This document shows positions 1-5,788 of a stretch of DNA of 10,507 bases, piece after piece. A program made the translations under genes and the position numbers. The notes under the pieces were generated by a model. It saw only the letters and a program-made list of their open reading frames with translations, was not told the DNA's origin and did not search any database. This DNA comes from Candidatus Thorarchaeota archaeon (GTDB lineage: Archaea; Asgardarchaeota; Thorarchaeia; Thorarchaeales; Thorarchaeaceae). The DNA is taken from positions 1 through 10,507 of the forward strand of contig JAEOUL010000234.1 in assembly GCA_016839345.1 (NCBI GenBank), in the 5' to 3' direction. The first letter of the stretch is position 1. Each line of letters opens with the position of its first letter.

Positions 1-138
1 ACAAATGTGGCAATAGATATTGACGTACTTCTATATAAAACCCAGACCAACTTGAAAAAGAAGTGTGCGCCAGCAAGATATGGTCCGTTTAAAGTAATGG
101 GGAGTCAGTCACGGAATCCTTATTTCAAAGCTCATTGA
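1..138 (+). CDS. C-terminal fragment of an unidentified protein (45 codons, 5' end outside window)
   Basis: Frame 1 is open from the first base to a TGA at 136-138, while the other two plus-strand frames stop within the first ~25 bases. The translation (start TNVAIDIDVLLYK, end RNPYFKAH) has mixed, protein-like composition with many basic residues, and ends only 16 bases before the ATG of the HD-domain gene, which fits an operon. I do not recognise the family from this short tail. A TATA-like string at 32-40 lies inside this frame and is probably just coding sequence. This could be a chance open frame, but the spacing favours a real gene end. Confidence 0.55.
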   Translation, partial: TNVAIDIDVLLYKTQTNLKKKCAPARYGPFKVMGSQSRNPYFKAH

Positions 139-154
139 GCAATATCTGATTCCA

Positions 155-799
155 ATGGTCTTCAAACGAAAATTATCCGATGATCAAAAGAAAGTCCTGA
201 AGCGGTTGGAGAAATTTGTAAGACGTGCGCACGCTCTAAGTGATAGTCATGATTATGCGCATGTATTGACAGTGACCAAATATGCAATAGAAATTGCTCA
301 AAACATAGAGGAACAGATTGATCCATTCGTGTGTATCGCAGGAGCTCTTCTTCATGATATCGGAAAAACAACTCCAGCATTTGCACATATCCATGGGCTT
401 CTTGGTGGAGCTTTGGCAGAGGAATTCTTGGATGGGTTGAAACTTAATAGAGCCAAGCAAGAAGCAATTAGCCGAGTTGTTGTCAGACATACACAGACTT
501 CGATGATTCCGCCTGAAACACCTGAAGAAATGATTGTGGCTGATGCAGATACTCTGGACAGACTAGGGTTGATGGGTCTTCTCAGAGGATTCATGGGGAA
601 GACTGGAGAGAGTATGGATGAGATAATGAACAGGTATATGAGCAAGCGTAAGCACGACTTCGAAAAACTCCATTTCGAGTATAGCAAGAAAATCGGAGAT
701 AGCTTGCAGGATGAACTCATGGACTTCATGATTAAGATAGAAGACCGTCTGAAATTCCGTCTGGCCTCAATCGAGGACCTTTTCGAGAATGCCATATAG
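155..799 (+). CDS. HD-domain metal-dependent phosphohydrolase (YedJ-like)
   Basis: A 214-residue soluble protein with the full HD-superfamily signature: the first His in HDYAHVLTV (H36), the paired His-Asp in ALLHDIGK (H67-D68), further His at H80 and H112, and the late Asp in VADADTLDRLG (D130/D132). These residues normally bind one or two divalent metals and hydrolyse phosphate esters of nucleotides or related substrates. The late DADxLDxxG motif is typical of the YedJ-like stand-alone HD proteins, whose substrates are mostly unknown. The length matches that group. The C-terminal third (about 150-214) is helical and charged. The ATG at 155 is the first start in frame and follows the preceding stop by 16 bases, so co-transcription is likely. 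No strong Shine-Dalgarno site is visible. The stop is TAG followed directly by TAA. Family call is secure; substrate is not. Confidence 0.9.
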   Translation: MVFKRKLSDDQKKVLKRLEKFVRRAHALSDSHDYAHVLTVTKYAIEIAQNIEEQIDPFVCIAGALLHDIGKTTPAFAHIHGLLGGALAEEFLDGLKLNRAKQEAISRVVVRHTQTSMIPPETPEEMIVADADTLDRLGLMGLLRGFMGKTGESMDEIMNRYMSKRKHDFEKLHFEYSKKIGDSLQDELMDFMIKIEDRLKFRLASIEDLFENAI

Positions 800-814
800 T
801 AAATCTCGTTACAC

Positions 815-826
815 TATTTAGTTAAA
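815..826 (+). promoter_or_regulatory. Possible TATA box for the 411-residue gene
   Basis: The AT-rich string TATTTAGTTAAA lies about 33-44 bases before the ATG at 859, in the 59-base gap after the HD gene. That spacing would give a transcript with a short leader. There is no clear BRE, so the call is tentative. Confidence 0.3.
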
Positions 827-858
827 TGCTCAAACACTACGGTATTATTGAGTAATTG

Positions 859-2094
859 ATGAACGCATCACTAGAATCACTCACTCGAGAGGAAATAGTA
901 TCACGAGCAAGAAGACACATTTTCTCAACAGGCATTGACGACTCAGCTCATAGACTCTGCTGCGAAAACATGAAGTATGGACTTGCCAAAATTCACTACA
1001 TTCAGAACCAGTTAGGGTTTGAACCAAATGCAACATTTGTAGGTGCTCCAGATGCGACGGTAACGAGAAATGTGCGACGATGGAACTATGGGATTGGTTA
1101 TGGGGGAAAACTCTCGTGGGGTAATGGATTTGACAATCTTGTCATTCTTGATACAATGCCAAATGCATGCGGAATGTTTGTTGGAGGTCTGCAGCACCTA
1201 CCGGATTTGAAAGAATTACTCGGCCGCATTAACGAGTTACTTTCAGATACAAAGGACATAGACGGGATTGAAGTTGATTGGGATTTTGCAATCAGCAATC
1301 ATTTCATCGATATCTATGAAGTAAAACCATCTACAACCAACCAAGACTTGCGTTTTAACTATGCTTTCATAATACATGGTTCTTCACCGGAACTAAAAGG
1401 CGATAATGATTCGAAATTTCACTTTGGTCTCTATCATCATAAGAGTTCACTTCTCGAAGAGCTATCACAATGTATTGATACTCCATTTGGAGATATCAGA
1501 ATACTGACTGAAGAAGCGGCAAAGAAATACTTTGAATTTTATAATTTCGCAGCATCACTCAGCAGTAAGAAACGCAAACTAGCTGCAAATTTCATCTTTG
1601 AAGACTTTGATGAGATCTGCAACCACATCCATCAAGGTCTCTTGAACTTGAATGAGATTGCTCTTGGATGTCACTCTTTAAACAACATGTCTGAAAACAA
1701 CATATTTCCAATGGCTCTTCGAGCAGATTTACCTGCATACCTGTTGGAAGGAATTCCAAACCTGAATGAAGAGGTAATTGAGTATCTAGGTTTTGAGAAG
1801 AGAGCAAAGAAGTTAGCTGTTATGGAACGATTAACAAATGCCAATATCCTTCCACATGGAGGAGGTTATGACTTCCCGCATCTGCTGAGGGTAAACTATG
1901 TTCTAGAAGAGAGTAACAATCAAAGATACTTCGTTACTGACCTGAGCACAGGGCATGAGTCAGAGATGATTTTCACAACTCCGAGAGAATTGCAGTTCTC
2001 TTATAGGGGTAGACAGGTTTTAGCTAGGACTTTAGAACTGAAACTGGGAACTGTTGTAGCAAACCTAATGCCTCGGATTGTACTCAAGGTCTAA
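859..2094 (+). CDS. Uncharacterised 411-residue protein, possibly a remote RtcB-like relative
   Basis: I do not recognise this protein with confidence. It is soluble, with no signal peptide or membrane segment. I start it at ATG 859; a TTG at 856 is in frame but directly follows a stop codon. The N-terminal third holds APDATV (63-68), GIGYGGKLSWGNGFD (78-92) and NACG (102-105); the middle holds SNHFIDIYEV (from 146) and FIIHGSS (H173); the C-terminal part holds ILPHGGGY (H333). The order Asp-Ala, GxGFD…CG, NHFx(D/E), IHxxS, HGxG recalls the metal- and GMP-binding motifs of RtcB RNA ligases (PDAH, GFDxxCG, GNHFxE, IHSGSRG, HGAGR), but every motif is altered and the protein is shorter than the usual ~480 residues. 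Treat the RtcB link as a hypothesis. The gene ends TAA TAG and converges on the phosphoribosyltransferase gene, 17 bases away. Confidence 0.85.
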   Translation: MNASLESLTREEIVSRARRHIFSTGIDDSAHRLCCENMKYGLAKIHYIQNQLGFEPNATFVGAPDATVTRNVRRWNYGIGYGGKLSWGNGFDNLVILDTMPNACGMFVGGLQHLPDLKELLGRINELLSDTKDIDGIEVDWDFAISNHFIDIYEVKPSTTNQDLRFNYAFIIHGSSPELKGDNDSKFHFGLYHHKSSLLEELSQCIDTPFGDIRILTEEAAKKYFEFYNFAASLSSKKRKLAANFIFEDFDEICNHIHQGLLNLNEIALGCHSLNNMSENNIFPMALRADLPAYLLEGIPNLNEEVIEYLGFEKRAKKLAVMERLTNANILPHGGGYDFPHLLRVNYVLEESNNQRYFVTDLSTGHESEMIFTTPRELQFSYRGRQVLARTLELKLGTVVANLMPRIVLKV

Positions 2095-2095
2095 T

Positions 2096-2116
2096 AGTAA
2101 TTCAATACCAATTACT
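2096..2116. terminator. Small AT-rich hairpin between convergent genes
   Basis: AGTAATT (2096-2102) and AATTACT (2110-2116) form a perfect 7-bp inverted repeat with a 7-base loop. It fills the gap between the two convergent stops and overlaps the stop of the minus-strand gene. It could act as a weak bidirectional terminator, but it is AT-rich and lacks a flanking U-tract. Confidence 0.25.
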
Positions 2117-2759
2117 GGTCTCTGTAACTCTCAAGAATACTAATGACTTCGTGATCAGCAACATCATACCAATTCTTGTATGCATTGGCAACAGCAAAGA
2201 TGAATCCTGACTCAATTCGAGGACACACTAGAGAACTCACTTCACTACCAATTAGATCAACAGCACTCGATGAGGCTGTTGGAACTGCCACGGTGATACT
2301 TTTCGGAGAAAGGGTTCTTACGGACTCAATAGCAGCCTTCATGGTGTATCCACTAGCCAATCCATCATCAACTAGGATGACATCTTTCTCGGTGGAGTCA
2401 ACAATTCCGACTAGACCACGATAATCAGCTTTTCTTCTCTCTATCTGCTCCTCAGTTTGCCTAACAACAAGATCTATCTGTCTCTGGTTCAATCCTATTC
2501 TTCTTACTAGCTTGTTGTTTAGCAGCAACGAGCCATGAGAAGTGAGAGCCCCAAATCCTGCCTCTGGGTTTCCTGGGACCTGAAGCTTCCTTACTATTAT
2601 CGCATCCAACTCTGCGTCCAGGCTCTTAGCAATCTCAACTCCAACAGGTATACCGCCATTGGGAATTGTCAGGACCACAGGACGTGTTTCGAATGGCACA
2701 CTGGACAACTCTTTAGCTAATATTTGTCCTGCTGAAGTCCTATCTTGGTAGGTTATCAT
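2112..2759 (-). CDS. Type I phosphoribosyltransferase, COG1926-like
   Basis: A 215-residue protein with the hallmark PRPP-binding loop VILVDDGLASGYT (127-139): hydrophobic strand, two acidic residues, then the Gly/Ala/Ser/Gly turn. The N-terminal PNGGIPVG (33-40) is the likely pyrophosphate-binding loop. RKLQVPGNPEAGFGA (57-71) is typical of the 'predicted phosphoribosyltransferase' group often annotated under COG1926, followed by an acidic/basic helix (about 92-113). Proteins of this type transfer a phosphoribosyl group from PRPP to, or release it from, a base; the actual substrate is unknown. Length is normal and no key residue seems lost. The ATG at 2759 is the first start in frame. A TATA-like box lies about 20 bases before it, consistent with a leaderless or near-leaderless transcript. 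The gene is probably transcribed alone. Confidence 0.9.
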   Translation of the reverse strand: MITYQDRTSAGQILAKELSSVPFETRPVVLTIPNGGIPVGVEIAKSLDAELDAIIVRKLQVPGNPEAGFGALTSHGSLLLNNKLVRRIGLNQRQIDLVVRQTEEQIERRKADYRGLVGIVDSTEKDVILVDDGLASGYTMKAAIESVRTLSPKSITVAVPTASSSAVDLIGSEVSSLVCPRIESGFIFAVANAYKNWYDVADHEVISILESYRDQ

Positions 2760-2775
2760 AAATTACGCCGCTTCC

Positions 2776-2785
2776 TATTTAATAT
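2776..2785 (-). promoter_or_regulatory. TATA-like box for the phosphoribosyltransferase gene
   Basis: On the minus strand this reads ATATTAAATA, centred about 21 bases before the ATG at 2759. That fits an archaeal TATA box for a leaderless or very short-leader mRNA. Confidence 0.4.
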
Positions 2786-2903
2786 GATTAACCATAATAT
2801 CCACATAAGGAGTGCGACAGATAAATCCAAGAATGTCTGGATTTGTTTTAGTATGAAACTACCTTTACACCAGCAAAAATTAACCCGCTGGAAGTACTTT
2901 CCA

Positions 2904-3011
2904 CTAGCGACGAGATAATCTCCCAAGACGTTGAACTAAATGTGCGAATCCGTAACATTCAGTCATTTCAGGTACATCGTGGTAATTTGAAAATCGGATT
3001 ATTCTTTGCAT
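2904..3011 (-). CDS. Possible 35-residue small protein (doubtful)
   Basis: An ATG at 3011 opens a 35-codon frame that starts MQRIIRFSNYHD and ends QRLGRLSRR before a TAG. The same frame then continues for seven codons (WKVLPAG) to a TAA. The peptide is basic and resembles nothing I know. It begins only a few bases after the U-tract of the minus-strand terminator, has no visible promoter or ribosome site of its own, and overlaps an open frame on the other strand. It is listed because the composition is protein-like, but it may be chance or a gene remnant. Confidence 0.15.
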   Translation of the reverse strand: MQRIIRFSNYHDVPEMTECYGFAHLVQRLGRLSRR

Positions 3012-3016
3012 GCTTC

Positions 3017-3050
3017 TCAAAAAAAAAGAAGGTGGCAGCATTGCTGCCGC
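3017..3050 (-). terminator. Hairpin plus T9 terminator after the subtilisin-like gene
   Basis: GGCAGCA (3034-3040) and TGCTGCC (3042-3048) form a near-perfect inverted repeat. On the minus strand it is followed by ACCTTC and then nine T (A run at 3019-3027). This has the form of an intrinsic terminator for the gene ending at 3196, about 150 bases upstream. It follows the same plan (GC hairpin, ACCTYC, pyrimidine tract) as the other minus-strand terminators in the window. Confidence 0.65.
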
Positions 3051-3105
3051 GCCCATTAAAGACTCATTAACTGCTCATTGCATCATCTATCAATTCTAGA
3101 TGTTG

Positions 3106-3195
3106 TTAATTCCTACGGACAAGATCTCTATGGCCAAACACCAGAATAATAACGATGATAATAGTAATGTAAAGAAGTAGCAAATCGAAATAACC
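3106..3195 (-). other. In-frame open extension after the TAG of the subtilisin-like gene, encoding a membrane helix
   Basis: Directly after the TAG at 3196-3198, in the same frame, 29 sense codons run to a TAA at 3106-3108. The translation starts GYFDLLLLYITII, is strongly hydrophobic for about 20 residues and ends HRDLVRRN, the pattern of a membrane helix with a basic cytoplasmic end. The annotated protein already has its own anchor just before the TAG. This may be a duplicated or remnant anchor, or a readthrough product; T-rich DNA also favours hydrophobic codons by chance. Confidence 0.35.
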
Positions 3196-4440
3196 CTATG
3201 TAATCTGATTTCTTCGTTTCTTGATAAGAACATTGAACACAATCAAACTTGTGATGATAGGGATTGAAACACTAACATAGAGAGATAGAGGTAGTGTTGT
3301 CGTAGCACCAGTAGTGGGTTCAACAGGAGTAGTGGAGTTATAATCCATAGCGGACCAATTGAGTCTGTATGAATTTGCTGAGGGAACAAATTCTGCAAGA
3401 TACGCACGAGATTTTTCAACATTCAATACACCATATCCGGATTTCTCATCCCATCCTGTGTCAAGAATATCTGTAGCACCCCAGACCAATGCATCTTCAA
3501 TTTGACTGTTTGATGCCCATGGAAACTGATTCCAAAGAAGAACAGCTGATGCTGCAACTATTGGTGTTGAACAGGAAGATCCTCCAAAGGTACCATAATC
3601 GCCTGTAGTCTGCATATATGCAGGTATACCGCCTGCTGGACCAACTAGAAATAGGTTTTCTCCGTATCCGCCTTCATTAAATGTTCCACTACTGTCAAAT
3701 CGTCCAATAACTCGAACAAATGGCAATGACTGAGGAACATCCTTTGGATGTAATGGACAAAGAATATTATCACATCCTGCAAAAAAGAGTGCTTCTCCAC
3801 TTTCATGAAGTTCTGAAACCTTATTCTGAAGTTCAACCAGAAGTGGATCATCAAATTCAAGCAAATAGACTGTTGCGAGAAAACTCATAGTGAAGACCAT
3901 TCTTCCAAAGCTCGTACCCCAATCAAATATGTCAATCAATTTCTGTAAGTATATTCGATATGATTCCACATCGTTTGTAGGATAACTACCCCAAGGCCAA
4001 GCACTGTACAGAGGAGCGTTTACAATCCCTGCTACACCTATGTTATTATCGATCGTAGAAGCAGCCACAGATGCAACTGCTGCTTCATGGGAACTTGAGC
4101 TGGAACTCGGATATGGCAAATATGCTGTAAAATCGTCATTCCATGAAAAACTAGCCTTTCCTGTTATATTCAAATCTCCATTTTGATCATCAATGATAGC
4201 CTCTCCGACTACACATAGTCCCACAGCTTCAGGAGAATAGAAGGAATAACCATGGTTCCAGACACTATGGATTTTAATAGCATCCAAATGCCAAGGGTCA
4301 CCTTCGGGATCGTTTGGAATGAATCCTTGAACAAGAGGAAGATTTCCAAATGAGTGTATTATGATCAAGAATATTGTTGCACCAACAAGAGCAATTGGTC
4401 TTGAGGAAGGTAACCTTGAGTTTGCTTTCATATCGCCCAT
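3196..4440 (-). CDS. Subtilisin-fold (S8-like) membrane-anchored surface protein, probably catalytically degenerate
   Basis: From ATG 4440 the protein has 414 residues. Residues ~15-39 are a signal peptide or signal anchor (PIALVGATIFLIII core). NDPEGDPWHLDAIKIHSVW matches the usual start of the mature S8 domain. The His-loop is SSHEAAVASVAAS (H118) and the Ser-loop GGSSCSTPIVAAS (S289), equivalent to HGTHVAG and GTSMATP. By my alignment the catalytic Asp position (VIDTG in active enzymes) reads CVVGEAI, with Gly79, and the oxyanion Asn of AAGN reads FAGCDN, with Cys223. So His and Ser are kept, Asp and Asn are not. A Thr-rich linker (STTPVEPTTGATTT) leads to a C-terminal helix (~383-406) and KKRRNQIT, so the domain faces outside. 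A TTG start at 4464 is possible, but ATG 4440 (or 4431) suits the signal peptide and the TATA-like box better. Confidence 0.85.
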   Translation of the reverse strand: MGDMKANSRLPSSRPIALVGATIFLIIIHSFGNLPLVQGFIPNDPEGDPWHLDAIKIHSVWNHGYSFYSPEAVGLCVVGEAIIDDQNGDLNITGKASFSWNDDFTAYLPYPSSSSSSHEAAVASVAASTIDNNIGVAGIVNAPLYSAWPWGSYPTNDVESYRIYLQKLIDIFDWGTSFGRMVFTMSFLATVYLLEFDDPLLVELQNKVSELHESGEALFFAGCDNILCPLHPKDVPQSLPFVRVIGRFDSSGTFNEGGYGENLFLVGPAGGIPAYMQTTGDYGTFGGSSCSTPIVAASAVLLWNQFPWASNSQIEDALVWGATDILDTGWDEKSGYGVLNVEKSRAYLAEFVPSANSYRLNWSAMDYNSTTPVEPTTGATTTLPLSLYVSVSIPIITSLIVFNVLIKKRRNQIT

Positions 4441-4459
4441 GCTTAACAACTCAGATGAT

Positions 4460-4469
4460 CTCAAATATC
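4460..4469 (-). promoter_or_regulatory. TATA-like box for the subtilisin-like gene
   Basis: The minus strand reads GATATTTGAG here, centred about 25 bases before the ATG at 4440. This supports 4440 rather than the TTG at 4464 as the start, with a leaderless or short-leader mRNA. Confidence 0.35.
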
Positions 4470-4536
4470 TCGACGCTCAAGTTACACGTCGTAAATTAAG
4501 AACACTCATTACAGCAATAGGACGATTCTTAGAAAA

Positions 4537-4589
4537 AAGAAAGGATGGAAGGAGGTGCTAATACCGCCAACCCTCTTCCAAAAAAAAAT
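4537..4589 (-). terminator. Terminator element copy 1, after SSB copy A
   Basis: Reading the minus strand from the SSB stop at 4600: a T9 run (4580-4588) begins about ten bases after the stop, then a hairpin made of 4563-4568 and 4551-4556 (GGT/ACC and GG/CC pairs with one internal mismatch, loop of six), then CCTCCTTCCATCC and TTTCTTTTTTC. The hairpin plus the CCTTCCATYCTTTC tract is the motif shared by the other copies. It lies between the SSB gene and the promoter of the subtilisin-like gene. Confidence 0.6.
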
Positions 4590-4599
4590 CTAGACGAGT

Positions 4600-4992
4600 T
4601 TAATATCGTGGACGGCTACCGTGATCTTCAGCAGACATGTTGACTTCTGAATTCACTTCGTCTATTTGTTCTTCAGCTGCAGCAATCGAACCGAACTTGC
4701 CTAACTGAAGTCGTAGATTGCCCTTGAAGAGACCTGTGTATCCATTTGAAAGGGCATAAGTTTCGCCTTCCTCTATTAAGTCGATGGTCTCATTCCAAAC
4801 GGGCATAAGGATTGTTCCTGTCGAATCGCCAACTTGGGCATCTACTACTCGGAATGTTTCACCGGTCTTCCGAGATTCTACCGATCTTTCTTCACTTGTA
4901 TTCATGACCTTGAAGGTTATGTTTACACTTTTCATTCCGGGCTTAAGCTCGGCGATAGTGGCCTCAACGGCCTCTGTTTTATTGTCATACAT
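4600..4992 (-). CDS. Single-stranded DNA-binding protein, Sulfolobus SSB type, copy A
   Basis: A 130-residue single-OB-fold protein that closely follows the layout of Sulfolobus SSB: ELKPGMKSVNITFKVM (15-30), VVDAQVGDSTGTILMPVW (49-66), then EEGETYALSNGYTGLFKG (74-91). Trp66, Tyr85 and Phe89 line up with the aromatic residues W56, W75 and F79 that stack on bases in the Sulfolobus protein. Such proteins coat ssDNA during replication, recombination and repair. The C-terminal tail after the fold (about 104-130) is acidic and Ser-rich and ends SRPRY; it may be a short partner-binding tail. The ATG at 4992 aligns with the start of copy B. GAGTGA seven bases upstream may be a weak ribosome site. 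The gene has its own upstream block and its own terminator, so it is probably monocistronic. Confidence 0.9.
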   Translation of the reverse strand: MYDNKTEAVEATIAELKPGMKSVNITFKVMNTSEERSVESRKTGETFRVVDAQVGDSTGTILMPVWNETIDLIEEGETYALSNGYTGLFKGNLRLQLGKFGSIAAAEEQIDEVNSEVNMSAEDHGSRPRY

Positions 4993-5042
4993 TGTATATC
5001 ACTCGCTTGTGCGAATTCAGGTCAATCAAAACTAAGGTAATC
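4993..5042 (-). promoter_or_regulatory. 5' UTR / proximal promoter of SSB copy A with small hairpin
   Basis: This ~50-base stretch matches 5611-5660 before copy B at roughly 85% identity by eye. On the minus strand it holds a TCGC-loop-GCGA hairpin whose loop differs (ACAA here, ACTA in copy B) while the stem is kept, then GAGTGA just before the ATG. Conserved stem and variable loop suggest a structured leader. Confidence 0.4.
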
Positions 5043-5098
5043 CTCGAGTGGAAGTATAGAAAGGTCGTTAATCTTCAATAGAACCAGTTAGAAGGTTT

Positions 5099-5154
5099 GC
5101 ATAGTTGCTATGCCTGTGCTTCAAAGACGCGGGAGTTTGCTTAAGACATTATGC
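5099..5154 (-). promoter_or_regulatory. Conserved upstream block of SSB copy A with a palindrome
   Basis: Fifty-six bases that match 5719-5774, exactly 620 bases on, at about 49 of 56 positions. It begins with GCATAG-TTG-CTATGC (5099-5113), a perfect 6-bp inverted repeat with a 3-base centre, and contains a second invariant stretch, GGGAGTTTGCTTAAG (5131-5145). It lies ~107-160 bases before the SSB start. It is not a shared coding frame, because the frame open in copy B is stopped in copy A. An operator, a distal promoter or a small RNA are all possible. Confidence 0.5.
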
Positions 5155-5160
5155 ATAGTG

Positions 5161-5187
5161 CTGAAGAAGGGGAAAGAATGGAAGGAT
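5161..5187 (-). terminator. Terminator element copy 2 (tract only), after SSB copy B
   Basis: On the minus strand, 40-66 bases after the stop of SSB copy B, the sequence reads TTTATCCTTCCATTC then TTTCCCCTTCTTCAG. This keeps the shared pyrimidine tract but lacks the GC hairpin of the other copies, so it is a degenerate or hairpin-less version. Confidence 0.45.
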
Positions 5188-5226
5188 AAAGAGTCAATAC
5201 TACTTTTCGATTCAGTGAATCTACAT

Positions 5227-5610
5227 TCACCATTTATTATATTCTTTAGTGGACATATCGAGTTGCGTGTTCACTTCAACTATTGATTCTTTAGCTGAAG
5301 CAATTGAACCAAACTTCCCTACGTGAAGTCTCAAACTACCCTTGAAAAGACCTGTATATCCGTTGGATAGGATGTAAGTTTCTCCTTCCCTTATTGAATC
5401 GATAGTTTCATCCCAAATGAACATCAGGACTGTCGCTGTTGAATCGCCAACCATAGCATCTACAACGCGATGTGTTCCTTCAGCTCTGATAGATTCAACT
5501 GATCTTTCCTCACTGGTGCTTATGACCTTGAAGGTTATGTTGACTTTTTTCATTCCAGGCTCAAGCCCAGCAATTGTGGCCACATTGGCCTCTATCTTGT
5601 AATCATTCAT
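5227..5610 (-). CDS. Single-stranded DNA-binding protein, Sulfolobus SSB type, copy B
   Basis: A 127-residue paralogue of the gene at 4600-4992, alignable without gaps over residues 1-103 with roughly 70% identity by eye. The core is the same: GLEPGMKKVNITFKVI (15-30), VVDAMVGDSTATVLMFIW (49-66), REGETYILSNGYTGLFKG (74-91). The three ssDNA-stacking aromatics (Trp66, Tyr85, Phe89) are kept, so binding should be intact. Differences cluster in the 41-47 loop and the C-terminal tail, which here ends STKEYNKW and lacks the SRPRY ending of copy A. The two may therefore differ in partners more than in DNA binding. ATG 5610, with GAGTGA before it, aligns with copy A. The gene has its own upstream block at 5719-5774. 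Confidence 0.9.
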   Translation of the reverse strand: MNDYKIEANVATIAGLEPGMKKVNITFKVISTSEERSVESIRAEGTHRVVDAMVGDSTATVLMFIWDETIDSIREGETYILSNGYTGLFKGSLRLHVGKFGSIASAKESIVEVNTQLDMSTKEYNKW

Positions 5611-5660
5611 TGTTAATCACTCGCTAGTGCGAATTCAGGTCATTCAAAACTAGGATAAAC
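5611..5660 (-). promoter_or_regulatory. 5' UTR / proximal promoter of SSB copy B with small hairpin
   Basis: Counterpart of 4993-5042. The TCGC-ACTA-GCGA hairpin and the GAGTGA before the ATG are both present. In this copy CACT and AGTG also form a second, alternative inverted repeat. Confidence 0.4.
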
Positions 5661-5718
5661 CTCACACAGGAGTGCGGGATAATCGTTAATCCTCGATAAA
5701 ACCAGTCTGAGATGGTTA

Positions 5719-5774
5719 GCATAGTTGCTATGCCTGTGCTTTGAAGCTGCGGGAGTTTGCTTAAGGACTTATGC
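5719..5774 (-). promoter_or_regulatory. Conserved upstream block of SSB copy B with a palindrome
   Basis: Second copy of the 56-base block. The palindrome GCATAG-TTG-CTATGC is at 5719-5733 and the invariant GGGAGTTTGCTTAAG at 5751-5765. The nine bases between the two identical parts differ at four positions, which points to two separately constrained sites with a spacer of fixed length. Confidence 0.5.
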
Positions 5775-5788
5775 CTCTTACTGAATAA

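Larger units (their letters stand above)
2760..3195. other. 436-base spacer between phosphoribosyltransferase and subtilisin-like genes
   Basis: This gap holds, from left to right: the phosphoribosyltransferase promoter (2776-2785); a minus-strand 35-codon open frame with an ATG (2904-3011); a longer plus-strand open frame without a good start (2852-3070) that overlaps it; a minus-strand hairpin/U-tract terminator (3017-3050); and an in-frame 29-codon extension after the stop of the subtilisin-like gene (3106-3195). I see no RNA gene here. The two overlapping open frames in opposite strands suggest, at most, decayed coding sequence. Confidence 0.5.

Noticed and set aside
32..40. TATATAAAA as a promoter for the HD-domain gene
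   Set aside because: It is inside the open frame of the preceding partial gene and about 115 bases before the HD start, and the 16-base spacing suggests co-transcription.
352..795. 147-codon open frame on the minus strand inside the HD gene, and similar antisense frames inside the MFS gene
   Set aside because: Their composition is what the complement of a real gene gives (Ser/Ile/Arg-rich, no domain), and the sense genes have clear motifs.
856..858. TTG as the start of the 411-residue protein
   Set aside because: It directly follows an in-frame stop and is next to an ATG at 859, which is the simpler choice.
3196..3198. Firm claim that TAG encodes pyrrolysine in this organism
   Set aside because: Several genes here end at TAG followed at once by another stop, no pyl genes are in the window, and the only extension may be chance. 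Kept only as a testable option.
3196..4464. TTG at 4464 as the start of the subtilisin-like gene
   Set aside because: The ATG at 4440 gives a normal signal peptide and lies ~25 bases from a TATA-like box; the TATA-like box would overlap the TTG start.
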